Shown here: positions 8,640 through 16,473 of the stretch, piece after piece | Layout of the letters: each line of letters starts with the position of its first letter | How positions within the stretch are numbered: position 1 is the stretch's first letter | DNA from: CAYUNA01 sp047629355 | GTDB taxonomy: Bacteria > Bacteroidota > Bacteroidia > Chitinophagales > Saprospiraceae | Length of the DNA: 26,899 nt | Reading direction: 5' to 3' | NCBI GenBank assembly: GCA_047629355.1 | Contig: JBLHWU010000072.1 | Location: 1 to 26,899, forward strand | Position numbers and translations under genes: made by a program | The notes under the pieces: generated by a model | The model's input: the letters and a program-made list of their open reading frames with translations, nothing else | What the model was told of the DNA's origin: nothing | The model's database searches: none

Positions 8640-8890
8640 CTTGAGAGGGTATTTCGCCCTTCGCCAACCCATCCGCAAGCGGTTCTCTACGTTGAAAATA
8701 TTTTAGGAATCTTTTCTGCTACGCGCCACTTCGTTCCTACTTTTGAAATAGTCAGTAGGTAGAGATAACGCTTATTTCAAAAGAAAATATCTCTTGTCAT
8801 TTCGACGGAAGTGGAGAAAATACCAAAATAAAGGTTACTAAATGACGGACTTATTCTTTGACCGTTACTAAGTAACGCCTAGTAATTAAG
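8640..8890. repeat. non-coding repeat-rich intergenic stretch
   Basis: The 356 bp between the hemolysin III gene and the DUF2459 gene (convergent) hold no gene. CTTTTGAAATA (8740-8750) is inverted at 8773-8783. TGTCATTTCGACGGAAGTGG (from 8795) looks like a degenerate copy of a motif I remember as common between Bacteroidota genes (GTCATTTCGACCGAAGG-like). GTTACTAA occurs twice near 8837 and 8865, the second within GTTACTAAGTAAC. Likely remnants of dispersed repeats. Confidence 0.45.
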
Positions 8891-8948
8891 TCTTAATCTT
8901 TACACGCTCAAAAATCAACATTTTAACACCTGAATACATACACACGAC

Positions 8949-9638
8949 TTACTTATACTGCCCAAAAATTCCACTATCAAACGGCGTCCAAAAAGCCGCT
9001 TTCTGCCCACAAGCTTTCAGCGCATCATTTGTCCAAGTATTGCAAGTATAGCTCATATTGAAACTGCCTTTCGCATCATAGAAAGCATCCGTTTTGCCAT
9101 ACATTTGGTCAGTGTCAATGAAGATGTAGTCACCATTTTCATCCGTGATTAAACTCGCTTGAACGTAGGCAATCAAGCGCGCGTATTGGTCTTCCGTCAA
9201 AAACATTTTCACATAATCTTCGTCCTCCGTCATCTTTTTATAATAAGTCGCATGAATCGCCGAAGTGCTGAGCGAAAATGCCGCCTTAAATGCCACGCTA
9301 AATTTCAAATCTGACCACTGTGGTGTTTCCAAATAAAAACCCTTGTCGCCCCAACCTATCGCGAGAAAATTCATCGCCGTGTCCTTGCTAACTGTATTAG
9401 AATAAGGCATCTTTTTAGACCAATCAATTTGTGGCGTTCTGACAGGCATTACGATGTCAGTATGTACGCCGTTGGTAATGATGAAAGCGGGAATATCAGG
9501 AGTGGTTTGGATTGCTTCTACTTCGACGCCAATTTTGGATAGACCAAAGGCGAGTAGCCAATAAATACCGATAAATACAATGAAAAACAAGAGGAAAAAG
9601 CCAATGTATTTGAAGATTTTTTTTAGAATTGTCATCAT
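8949..9638 (-). CDS. DUF2459 / TIGR02117-family conserved protein
   Basis: Uncharacterised envelope protein family. A single N-terminal membrane helix (about 9-31) anchors a periplasmic domain with the family motifs NGVHTDIVMP (near 56-65), GWGDKGFY and, near the C-terminus, SYTCNTWTNDAL followed by TPFDSGIFGQY. The His-Thr-Asp and Cys-Asn-Thr-Trp clusters suggest a thiol-hydrolase-like site, but this is inference. The frame is open to 9704, yet the extra 22 residues are encoded by a heptamer repeat region; the ATG-ATG at 9638/9635, followed by ILKKIFKYIGF and the membrane helix, is a better start. Divergent from the LptF/LptG gene. Confidence 0.8.
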   Translation of the reverse strand: MMTILKKIFKYIGFFLLFFIVFIGIYWLLAFGLSKIGVEVEAIQTTPDIPAFIITNGVHTDIVMPVRTPQIDWSKKMPYSNTVSKDTAMNFLAIGWGDKGFYLETPQWSDLKFSVAFKAAFSLSTSAIHATYYKKMTEDEDYVKMFLTEDQYARLIAYVQASLITDENGDYIFIDTDQMYGKTDAFYDAKGSFNMSYTCNTWTNDALKACGQKAAFWTPFDSGIFGQYK

Positions 9639-9647
9639 TTTTTGTTT

Positions 9648-9723
9648 AATGATGAATGATGAACTATAAATGATGAATAGCTGCAAAAATTCATCATTCC
9701 TCATTTATCGTTTATCATTCCTT
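9648..9723. repeat. inverted pair of heptamer arrays before the DUF2459 gene
   Basis: From 9648, units of AATGATG repeat with period 7 (exact at 9648, 9655 and 9669, variants between). From 9689, units of ATTCATC and variants repeat with period 7 to 9723. The second array is roughly the reverse complement of the first, so the region can fold into an imperfect hairpin. It would lie in the 5' leader of the DUF2459 transcript. Confidence 0.65.
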
Positions 9724-9728
9724 AAAGT

Positions 9729-9795
9729 CAAATGTAGTAATTTTGTCGGAAACAGTTAATATTTGGACAACAAGGTAGGCATTTTCCTATATTTG
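9729..9795. promoter_or_regulatory. divergent promoter region (DUF2459 gene minus, lptF/lptG gene plus)
   Basis: Three perfect matches to TAnnTTTG: TACATTTG on the minus strand (9736-9729), TAATTTTG on plus (9738-9745) and TATATTTG on plus (9788-9795). The last has a TTTG 22 bp upstream (9762-9765), as expected for a -33 element, and points at the permease gene. The minus-strand box would start transcription just before the heptamer hairpin. Confidence 0.5.
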
Positions 9796-9808
9796 CCGTT
9801 TTTTAGGA

Positions 9809-9870
9809 CAGTGGACTTTAGTCCACAGAAGTAATCAACTATCAATCACAATGTGGACTAAAGTCCACTG
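9809..9870. repeat. perfect inverted repeat of a 19-bp semi-palindrome in the permease leader
   Basis: CAGTGGACTTTAGTCCACA (9809-9827) is exactly reverse-complemented at 9852-9870, with a 24-bp spacer. Each arm is nearly self-complementary (TGGACT/AGTCCA), so two small hairpins or one long one can form. It lies between the best promoter box (9788-9795) and the TTG start (9894), so it would be transcribed as leader RNA. Confidence 0.7.
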
Positions 9871-9893
9871 ACCTGTAAACACTAAATTTATCC

Positions 9894-11636
9894 TTGAATT
9901 TTCTAAAAAAAATAGCATTAAAAAAACTAGATAAACTGCTCGTCGGCAGCTTTTTACCGCCGTTCGTTGCAACATTTTTCATCGCACTGTTTGTCTTGGT
10001 GATGCAGACGCTTTGGGTCTATATCGACGACATCGCGGGTAAAGGCGTCGGCTTCTTTTTATTGGTCGAATTGGTGGCGTATATGTCGGTATCAATGATT
10101 CCGATGGCGTTACCGATTGCGGTGTTGATTTCTTCAGTAATGGTACTGGGAAATATGGCGGAAGAGTACGAATTGTCAAGCATTAAATCGGCGGGTGTAT
10201 CGTTGTGGCGAGTGATGAATCCATTGATGTTTGTAGTATTTGGGGTGTCGATATTGTCATTTTTTTGCAGTAATAATTTGATTCCTATTTCTAATTTAAA
10301 ATTCAAATCACGACTGTACGATATTCGCAAACAAAAGCCGACGTTGAGTATGGAAGAGGGTATGTTTAACGATGATTTCCAGGGATATTCTATTCGAATT
10401 GGCAAGAAATTATCGGATAATAAATCCATTGAAGATGTGCTATTATACGACCACCGCGAAGAAGGGAAAGGACGTTTAATGTCGGTAACAGCGGAGAAGG
10501 GCATGATGTATTCGACCAAAGATGAGCAGTTTTTTATCATGGAATTGTTTGAGGGCAATCAGTATAATGAATCAAAGCCAACGAAGAAAGAGGGGAAGGA
10601 GAATTATCCGTTTGTCAGGACCTCTTTCAAAGAATGGACGAAGGTTTTTGACCTGAATGAATTTGAAATGGATAGGACAGATGAAGGGCTTTTTAAGTCC
10701 CACCACTCCATGTTAAGTAGTCGGCAATTGTTGGTTGCGGTTGATTCAATTGATACTAAAATTGATGCTAAAATAGAATCGAATTCTACCAATGCCGACA
10801 AATATTTTTACTTTTTTAATAAAATTAGAATTGAAAAGAAAAAAGAGGAAGGAAAGGCGAGAAATGAGGAACGAGCTAAAAAAAAGAAAGAAGAATTAAA
10901 AAAATATGGGGTCAAACCAAAGGAGGAAGGAAAGGATAAAGCAAAGGAGGATAAAATAAAAAAAGACGTTAAAAAATCGGCAAAAACTTCGCCTAAAAAA
11001 ACGGAGAAAAAGAAAAGTCCTCCTAAAAAAGCAAGCAACAAAAAACCCAAAAACACACCTAAAAAAGACAATAAATCCGGTCAAGCCAATAAAAAACGAA
11101 ATGACCGAAAGTTAATTAAACAGACAATCAGTAAGCCATTGAATGAGTATGCTTCAATGGCTCAAATATTTGATAAAACGAGATTGACGACGCTACTTGA
11201 TAAAGCTAAAACGAGTGCGCGAAGTATCCATAGTTCGACCGATTCGACTTTAAAATCATTGAAACGCATTAAAGAAAATCGAGTTAAGCATGTCTTTGAA
11301 TTGCATTATAAATTCAGCATGGCAATGGCTTGTTTTATCTTCCTGTTTGTAGGTGCGCCGATGGGTGCGATTGTGAAGAAAGGAGGCTTTGGTTTTCCTT
11401 TGTTGATTTCGATTATCTTTTTTGTGATATTTGTGATTCTAACTATTTTTAGTAAAAATATTGCAGAACGTTTTGTGATTGATGCAGTTTTGGCGGCTTG
11501 GATTCCTTGTTTAGTAGTCTTTCCGATCGGATTGCTGCTGACTTGGGTTGCGATGACGGATGCGAGTTTGCCGAATGTAAAAACGATGTTTTCGACTTTA
11601 AAAGCGAAGTTTGAGCAAGTAGCAAGTAGCAAGTAG
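9894..11636 (+). CDS. LptF/LptG-family lipopolysaccharide export permease (YjgP/YjgQ)
   Basis: Inner-membrane permease of the Lpt machine that extracts LPS and passes it to the periplasmic bridge. N-terminal helices (about 17-100, with ALFVLVMQTLWVYIDDIAGK typical of Bacteroidota homologues), a periplasmic beta-jellyroll region (about 130-270), and three C-terminal helices (about 470-565). At 580 aa it is much longer than the roughly 360-aa E. coli proteins because of a hydrophilic insertion (about 300-425) dominated by Lys, Glu and Pro. No ATG lies near the N-terminus; TTG at 9894 is the best start. The stop codon lies inside a GTAGCAA repeat. LptF versus LptG cannot be decided here. Confidence 0.88.
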   Translation: MNFLKKIALKKLDKLLVGSFLPPFVATFFIALFVLVMQTLWVYIDDIAGKGVGFFLLVELVAYMSVSMIPMALPIAVLISSVMVLGNMAEEYELSSIKSAGVSLWRVMNPLMFVVFGVSILSFFCSNNLIPISNLKFKSRLYDIRKQKPTLSMEEGMFNDDFQGYSIRIGKKLSDNKSIEDVLLYDHREEGKGRLMSVTAEKGMMYSTKDEQFFIMELFEGNQYNESKPTKKEGKENYPFVRTSFKEWTKVFDLNEFEMDRTDEGLFKSHHSMLSSRQLLVAVDSIDTKIDAKIESNSTNADKYFYFFNKIRIEKKKEEGKARNEERAKKKKEELKKYGVKPKEEGKDKAKEDKIKKDVKKSAKTSPKKTEKKKSPPKKASNKKPKNTPKKDNKSGQANKKRNDRKLIKQTISKPLNEYASMAQIFDKTRLTTLLDKAKTSARSIHSSTDSTLKSLKRIKENRVKHVFELHYKFSMAMACFIFLFVGAPMGAIVKKGGFGFPLLISIIFFVIFVILTIFSKNIAERFVIDAVLAAWIPCLVVFPIGLLLTWVAMTDASLPNVKTMFSTLKAKFEQVASSK

Positions 11637-11667
11637 CAAGTAGCAAGTAGCAAGTAGCAAGTAGCAA
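11619..11667. repeat. seven exact tandem copies of GTAGCAA spanning the permease stop codon
   Basis: The heptamer GTAGCAA is repeated seven times without a mismatch, from 11619 to 11667. The last codons of the permease (VASSK) and its TAG stop (11634-11636) are read from the array. Because 7 is not a multiple of 3, the reading frame meets a stop within the array. Confidence 0.9.
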
Positions 11668-11760
11668 AATATAGTCCGCAATTGGTGCTTTCTGTAAAAC
11701 AAAACTACGAAGTGGTTAACAAAATCTAACACACAAATATTTTAATTCAATTCTTTCTGC

Positions 11761-12429
11761 ATGAAGCAAATCCTCCAAGACAACCGCTGGTTTTTCTACT
11801 TTTTTGCCACTTGGCTATTGGTTATTGGCTATTTTTTAATAACTTTTGAAAAAGGCGATGCTTTGCTTTTTTTCAATCAACAACACTCGCCTTTTTGGAA
11901 TACCTTCTTTACTTATGTCACCAAATTAGGGGAAGAAGGCATCTATATTGTGACGATTTTATCTTGCCTTTTTATTCGTTTCCGTTATTCTATTTTGTTT
12001 TTATTGACCGGTGGATTCGTCGCTGTTTTAAGCTTTTTGGCGAAGCAATTTTTTAAATATGACCGACCATTTACTTTTTTTGACAAACAAGGAATTATTG
12101 AAAAAATCGACTTTATTGATGGTCTTTATATTTTGAAAGGAACGACTAGTTTTCCATCGGGACACACAATGTCAGCTTTTGCGGTATATGGATTGGTTGT
12201 GTTGTTACTGCCTATTGCTTATAAAAGATGGGCTTCGATTCCGTTGTTGCTGATTGCTATGCTGGTGGGGATTTCAAGAGTTTATTTGGTGCATCATTTT
12301 TTAATGGATATTTGTTTGGGGTCTATTTTGGGGGTTTTGGTGGCGATTTTAGTTTATTATTTTCAGAAGAAAGTAGCTATCCGGGAGACGCGTTTGATTG
12401 ATGGAAATTTGAAGCAGGTCTTGAATTAA
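11761..12429 (+). CDS. PAP2-family membrane phosphatase
   Basis: Integral membrane phosphatase of the type-2 phosphatidic acid phosphatase family; substrates in bacteria include undecaprenyl-pyrophosphate, phosphatidylglycerol phosphate or lipid A phosphate. All three catalytic motifs are present: K95-x6-R102-P103, PSGH (132-135) and SR(172-173)-x5-H179-x3-D183. Six hydrophobic helices fill the 222 residues. The ATG at 11761 precedes a short cytoplasmic segment and first helix. It follows the LPS permease gene by 124 bp, which fits but does not prove an envelope-lipid role. Confidence 0.9.
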   Translation: MKQILQDNRWFFYFFATWLLVIGYFLITFEKGDALLFFNQQHSPFWNTFFTYVTKLGEEGIYIVTILSCLFIRFRYSILFLLTGGFVAVLSFLAKQFFKYDRPFTFFDKQGIIEKIDFIDGLYILKGTTSFPSGHTMSAFAVYGLVVLLLPIAYKRWASIPLLLIAMLVGISRVYLVHHFLMDICLGSILGVLVAILVYYFQKKVAIRETRLIDGNLKQVLN

Positions 12430-12694
12430 ATTGCGCGTTGCTAATGTGATGTGTTCTTAGATAGGATGGTGATATGGGTGGAACGGATTAAACGGATTTC
12501 AATTAGGTCTGATGCCTTTATTTTAAAGCTAAGAAAGTAAGCCTTGTTCTTCATATTCCTCGTATTTTCGACAATGTTAAGCAATGATTTAGAAATATCT
12601 TAATTTGGTCTTTCGTAGGTTAATCTTTGGTCTTTAGCAAATTTAGTTTTTTTTTTGAAAACTGTAAAGATTTGAAATTCAAAAAAATAAAGCA
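12430..12694. other. intergenic stretch without a recognisable gene
   Basis: Between the PAP2 gene and the aroC promoter no reading frame with family features was seen. A short direct repeat (ACGGATTAA then ACGGATTTC, near 12484-12501) is the only structure noticed. Confidence 0.4.
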
Positions 12695-12725
12695 TTGTGA
12701 TTAATGTCGTAAAAAACTACTTTTG
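12695..12725 (+). promoter_or_regulatory. Bacteroidota-type promoter of aroC
   Basis: TTG (12695-12697), 20 bp spacer, then TACTTTTG (12718-12725), a full match to the TAnnTTTG -7 box at suitable spacing. Transcription would start near 12732, leaving a leader of roughly 65 nt that contains the CCGTCAA heptamers. Confidence 0.6.
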
Positions 12726-12759
12726 CACTATTCTAATTACAAAACCTTTGGACGTGCTG

Positions 12760-12794
12760 CCGTCAACCGTCAACCGTCCACCATCAACCGTCTA
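12760..12794 (+). repeat. CCGTCAA heptamer array directly before the aroC start
   Basis: Five consecutive 7-bp units: two exact CCGTCAA, then CCGTCCA, CCATCAA and CCGTCTA. The array ends 3 bp before the ATG at 12798, where ribosome contact would be expected, and is in frame with the upstream open codons only by chance. Confidence 0.75.
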
Positions 12795-12797
12795 AAA

Positions 12798-13880
12798 ATG
12801 GCAGGCAATATTTTTGGTAATACCTTTAAAATCAGTACGTTTGGAGAATCTCATGGTAAAGCCATTGGGGTCATTATCGATGGCTGCCCCGCAGGTTTAG
12901 CAATTGATGAAGACTTCATTCAAAGCGAATTGGCACGTCGCCGACCAGGGCAATCCAAAATTGTAACCCAACGAAAAGAGAGCGATACCGCACAGATTTT
13001 ATCTGGTATTTTTGAAGGAAAAAGTACGGGAACACCCATTTCTATCGTCATTTACAACGCCGATGCTCGGTCGAAAGATTATAGCCACATTGCTGATAAA
13101 TTTCGTCCTTCACATGCAGACTTCACATATCATGAAAAGTATGGCGAAGTAAGAGATTATCGTGGCGGAGGTCGTTCTTCAGCAAGAGAAACGGCAGCGA
13201 GAGTAGCAGCCGGTGCGATTGCTAAGTTATTTTTAAAAGAAAAAGGAATTGAGATTAACGGCTATGTCAGTCAGGTTGGACAGTTGAAGTTAGAAACAAA
13301 GTATCAAGATTTAGATTTTTCAAAAACAGAAAATACACCCATTCGCTGCCCTGATTTAGACATGGCTGTGCAAATGATTGACCATATTAAAGTCGTCAAA
13401 AAAGCGGGCGATACGATTGGCGGAGTCGTCAATTGCGTCATTCAAGGTTGTCCTTCGGGCTTGGGCGAACCTGCTTTTGACAAATTACACGCCGAATTGG
13501 GCAAGGCAATGTTGTCCATCAACGCTTGCAAAGGCTTTGAATACGGCTCTGGTTTTGAGGGCGTTACGATGCGTGGGTCAGCGCACAACGATGTGTTTTT
13601 TGAAGAAAATGGGCAAGTAAAAACGAAGACCAATTATTCGGGTGGTATCCAAGGTGGTATTTCGAATGGGATGGATATTTATTTCCGATGTGCCTTCAAA
13701 CCCGTAGCGACAATTGTGCAATCTCAACAGTCTGTGAATGAAAAAGGAGAAGCAGTAGAAGTGGTTGGAAAAGGACGACATGACCCTTGCGTTGTGCCTC
13801 GTGCTGTACCGATTGTGGAGGCAATGGCAGCTTTAGTGATTGCAGATTTTTTATTGCGGCAGCGAACAACAACAGTTTGA
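12798..13880 (+). CDS. aroC: chorismate synthase
   Basis: Last step of the shikimate pathway: reduced-FMN-dependent elimination of phosphate from EPSP to give chorismate, in the cytoplasm. All signature blocks are present: GESHGKAIGVIIDGCPAGL at the N-terminus, RRPGQSKIVTQRKESD, the flavin/phosphate-binding block RDYRGGGRSSARETAARVA, SGGIQGGISNG and the C-terminal GRHDPCVVPRAVPIVEAMA. Length 360 aa is normal. The frame is open upstream to 12723, but those 25 codons include the heptamer array; MAGNIFG at 12798 is the family N-terminus. Chorismate feeds MqnA (21786-22550) as well as aromatic amino acids. Confidence 0.97.
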   Translation: MAGNIFGNTFKISTFGESHGKAIGVIIDGCPAGLAIDEDFIQSELARRRPGQSKIVTQRKESDTAQILSGIFEGKSTGTPISIVIYNADARSKDYSHIADKFRPSHADFTYHEKYGEVRDYRGGGRSSARETAARVAAGAIAKLFLKEKGIEINGYVSQVGQLKLETKYQDLDFSKTENTPIRCPDLDMAVQMIDHIKVVKKAGDTIGGVVNCVIQGCPSGLGEPAFDKLHAELGKAMLSINACKGFEYGSGFEGVTMRGSAHNDVFFEENGQVKTKTNYSGGIQGGISNGMDIYFRCAFKPVATIVQSQQSVNEKGEAVEVVGKGRHDPCVVPRAVPIVEAMAALVIADFLLRQRTTTV

Positions 13881-13917
13881 GACGCTACCTAAAAAACATT
13901 TGTTTAAAAAAAACTCA

Positions 13918-14808
13918 ATGTCCATAATCGCAAAACATATTATTTCAACCGTCCACGCTCCCACCCGATTGAGCGACTACGCCATTGGCATTTTTCCAGA
14001 ACTCCCTTCCCGAAAATCCGTCAAAAAAGCAATAAAAGCAGACAGGTTTCTTGTCGATAATAAGGTCAAAAATACAGGCTACTGGGTCGAAACTGGCAAA
14101 ACCATCGAATTATTAACAGACACCGATTCTGATAGAAAAATCTTCCCACGCCGGTTAGCAATCGTATTTGAAGATGATTTCTTAGCGGTTATTAATAAAC
14201 CCGCAGGTCTGCCCGTTAGCGGTAATTTTTTTAAAACGGTTGTCAATACTTTGTCCTTTAACTTAAAAAAATCGAATGCAGTAGATACTTTATCAAAACC
14301 TATTCCTGTGCATAGGTTGGATGGTTTGACAAGTGGATTGTTGTTAATTTCAAAAACCAGTACAGCGAGTATTCATTTAGGTCAACAGTTTGAAAACCAG
14401 CAAATTACAAAACAGTATCAGGCGCTAGTAATGGGTGATATTCCTAAAAACGGAATCATTGATATCCCTATCGATAATAAAGAATCATTGACTCATTTTG
14501 AAGTAGAAAAGTCAATTAATTCTTTGCAAAGTGGTCAATTGTCACTCGTTAATTTGTTTCCAAAAACGGGACGGACGCATCAATTGCGGATTCATTTAGC
14601 AAGTATTGGCTGCCCAATTTTAGGAGATTCCCTTTATGGAAAAGAGGGGCAGGTTTTAAAAGGAAAAGGTTTGTTTTTAAGTGCGATTGGATTGATATTT
14701 AGACATCCCATTTCAAATGAAATGATGAATATTAAAATTGATGCACCTAATAAATTTTCGAGAAGAATGGAATTAGAGGAGAAACGTTGGGAGAAATTTA
14801 ATCATTAA
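13918..14808 (+). CDS. RluA-family pseudouridine synthase
   Basis: Converts uridine to pseudouridine in rRNA or tRNA. The catalytic block HRLDGLTSGLLLISK begins at residue 132, with the nucleophilic aspartate at 135. The RNA-binding block GRTHQLRIHLASIGCPILGD lies near residue 222. An S4-like N-terminal segment (about 30-65, RKSVKKAIKADRFLVDNKV) is present. ATG at 13918 is chosen over the upstream possibility at 13840, which would overlap aroC and add no conserved residues. It starts 37 bp after aroC and is probably co-transcribed. Target site (RluA, C or D type) is not clear. Confidence 0.9.
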   Translation: MSIIAKHIISTVHAPTRLSDYAIGIFPELPSRKSVKKAIKADRFLVDNKVKNTGYWVETGKTIELLTDTDSDRKIFPRRLAIVFEDDFLAVINKPAGLPVSGNFFKTVVNTLSFNLKKSNAVDTLSKPIPVHRLDGLTSGLLLISKTSTASIHLGQQFENQQITKQYQALVMGDIPKNGIIDIPIDNKESLTHFEVEKSINSLQSGQLSLVNLFPKTGRTHQLRIHLASIGCPILGDSLYGKEGQVLKGKGLFLSAIGLIFRHPISNEMMNIKIDAPNKFSRRMELEEKRWEKFNH

Positions 14809-14831
14809 AAAATGACTAAACCACTACTCTT

Positions 14832-14845
14832 CCGTGAGCCGTAAG
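14832..14845. repeat. two CCGTRAG heptamer units between convergent genes
   Basis: CCGTGAG and CCGTAAG are adjacent (14832-14845), followed by a more divergent CCAAAAC. The spacer between the convergent RluA-type gene and the methyltransferase gene is only 56 bp. Weak alone, but it matches the heptamer habit elsewhere in the window. Confidence 0.4.
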
Positions 14846-14864
14846 CCAAAACCGTGCGTCGTAT

Positions 14865-15701
14865 TTACCCTCGAAGCAAGTCCCGCATCCCAATCCCAAA
14901 CGGTTTCCACTTCGTCGGAATCAACGTAAAATGCTCTTTCTGCCGCTGTTCTTTTCTAAAAAAGACAATCCCACAGAAAAATAAATCAATCGTCAAGGTC
15001 ACTCGTGGATGTGCTTTGACTTCTTCCCAAGCGGCTTCCATACCTTCCGACCAATGATTGTCATCAAATACAAAAACAGCATCTTCATGGGCGTTTTCGA
15101 GACATTGATGGAAATATTTTATCGTCGGCTCTTTCCGATGATTGCCATCAAAAAAGACATAATCTAACTTTGGAAATTCTTTTAAGGCAATCGGCATCGT
15201 CTGGTCAAATTCGCCTTCTAAAAGCGTAATATTTTTTGCTTTCATCCGCTGAAAATTACGCGTCGCCTGATGCGCTATATTCGGACAACCTTCCATTGTA
15301 ATCAATTGAGCATTCAACGCCGCCCGTGATTGATATAGCGTGGAAATACCCAGAGAAGTCCCCATTTCCAGCATCGTCTCTGGCTTAAAATGCTGCACCA
15401 ATCGAAACATAATTTGACAGAAAGTAGGGTAAGTTGCTGAGTTTTTCACAATACTTGAAATGGTTCGCACCTTCTCATTAGAAATCAAACTCCCGGCGCC
15501 GTAGTCGGTAATTTGTACTTCCGTTTTATCGCTTTTAAGTAACTGCCGTAATGTTTCTATGTCGTTGAAAGCATAAAAATTACGGTCATCATCCAGCACT
15601 TCTTCGCAAAATTCATAAACGAAGGGGGAGTGGATATGGTATTTTGTTTGCGCTTTAAAATAGTATTTTAGGAAGCGGATAATGAAGGAAATTCGTTGCA
15701 A
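14865..15701 (-). CDS. class I SAM-dependent methyltransferase
   Basis: Cytoplasmic methyltransferase of the O-methyltransferase/Methyltransf_24 type. The SAM-binding motif I is MLEMGTSLGIST (from residue 110), the acidic end of strand 2 is MEGCP near 136-140, and the motif around residue 180-190 is DYVFFDGNHRKEPT. The N-terminal part (AQTKYHIHSPFVYEF) is characteristic of a Bacteroidota-wide family of unknown substrate. No ATG is available near the N-terminus; the TTG at 15701-15699 is the best start, giving 278 aa. Upstream lies a three-stem repeat element. Confidence 0.82.
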   Translation of the reverse strand: MQRISFIIRFLKYYFKAQTKYHIHSPFVYEFCEEVLDDDRNFYAFNDIETLRQLLKSDKTEVQITDYGAGSLISNEKVRTISSIVKNSATYPTFCQIMFRLVQHFKPETMLEMGTSLGISTLYQSRAALNAQLITMEGCPNIAHQATRNFQRMKAKNITLLEGEFDQTMPIALKEFPKLDYVFFDGNHRKEPTIKYFHQCLENAHEDAVFVFDDNHWSEGMEAAWEEVKAHPRVTLTIDLFFCGIVFFRKEQRQKEHFTLIPTKWKPFGIGMRDLLRG

Positions 15702-15805
15702 GAAGTTAGTAGTTTTATTTTAAAAATTTAGCTAAAAAACTAAATTTATTGTATTTTTTTCAAAGGAAGTTTAATACTGTGTAAAGTAAATTTCATTGCA
15801 TTTTT

Positions 15806-15945
15806 ACAAGGGGATGTTAAGGGGTAAAAACGGTTTATAAAAACCGTTTTTATTCCTTAACAAGCACACCCGCATTGCCGCAGGCAGCACAGACTATATT
15901 TTTTGAAACTCGAAAATCTTACGATTTTCTCGCTCCTCAAATTCA
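15806..15945. repeat. three-stem palindromic element, copy 3
   Basis: Stem A: 21-nt arms (15816-15836 and 15841-15861; GTTAAGGGGTAAAAACGG start) paired throughout if two G-T wobbles are allowed, loop ATAA. Middle: TGCC-GCA-GGCA (15876-15886) within CGCATTGCCGCAGGCAGCAC. Stem B: GAAAATC-TTAC-GATTTTC (15912-15929), nearly identical to stem B of copy 5. It fills most of the gap between the methyltransferase gene and the small gene at 16109; a forward reading frame over it is an artefact. Confidence 0.7.
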
Positions 15946-16032
15946 AGAAAAATTACTATCGTGTTTCAAAATTAGGAATAAATTTGACAATCCGATATTA
16001 AAAAGCAGTTTTTTCAACAAAGCTGAATCCCA

Positions 16033-16104
16033 GCCACAGCATAGCGTCCCTCTTGGTAACAAGTACAACCCCACTTTTCAAAGCCACAGCGTGGCGACTC
16101 TCTT
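16033..16104. repeat. 22-bp direct repeat, period 50
   Basis: The unit starting GCCACAGC at 16033-16054 recurs at 16083-16104 with 4 differences. The second copy contains GCCAC-AGC-GTGGC, a small hairpin. It lies immediately downstream of the small minus-strand gene and may be a remnant of a further dispersed repeat. Confidence 0.5.
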
Positions 16105-16108
16105 AAAA

Positions 16109-16447
16109 TCACGCTTTATTACCTAGTTTTCCGATTCTAAAAACTCGAATTTTGTTGAATTCCATAAATCTGGTAAAACGCTCATTGTTCAACATAAAAT
16201 CAACTTTTCCAATTCTATTAAAAACCTCACTTTGAAATTCAGCTACTCCAGTTTCTTTAGAATTATCCCTCCCCAGCAAAATAAATATCCTATTATTAGC
16301 AAAAATCTCTGCAATTTTTTCAATGATAAAATTTTCATTTATTTCATTTTCTAATCCAATGTACAACCATTCACTTTCAACATAGATTTCCCAATCTACT
16401 TTACTTTTGACAGAATTAATTGCTGAATAAATAAGCCTTGATTCCAT
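16109..16447 (-). CDS. small protein of unknown function downstream of the helicase gene
   Basis: 112 aa, not recognised. Predicted soluble and mixed alpha/beta, with segments WEIYVESEWLYIGLENE, FANNRIFILLGRDNSKETGV and RFTRFMEFNKIRVFRIGKLG. It has no signal peptide or membrane helix. It starts 26 bp after the stop of the nuclease-helicase gene on the same strand, so the two are likely co-transcribed. It could be a partner or regulator of the helicase, or an unrelated passenger. Confidence 0.65.
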   Translation of the reverse strand: MESRLIYSAINSVKSKVDWEIYVESEWLYIGLENEINENFIIEKIAEIFANNRIFILLGRDNSKETGVAEFQSEVFNRIGKVDFMLNNERFTRFMEFNKIRVFRIGKLGNKA

Positions 16448-16473
16448 TTTTAGAATTCATTATAAACCAGAAT

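Noticed and set aside
10808..11084. Minus-strand Phe/Leu-rich frames opposite the permease insertion
   Set aside because: They are the complement of the Lys-codon-rich insertion, which always reads as Phe/Leu on the other strand.
12723..12797. N-terminal extension of aroC by 25 codons from an upstream TTG
   Set aside because: It begins at the promoter's -7 box and translates the CCGTCAA array; the family starts at MAGN.
13840..13917. Earlier start for the pseudouridine synthase
   Set aside because: It would overlap aroC and adds no conserved sequence; the ATG at 13918 is suitable.
15875..16126. Plus-strand reading frame of 83 codons
   Set aside because: It is made of the central stem and stem B of repeat copy 3 plus a direct repeat. 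A near-identical peptide appears in the minus-strand frame over copy 5 (TIFFETRKSYDFL versus IVFSEARKSCDFL), which shows it is translated repeat DNA rather than a gene.
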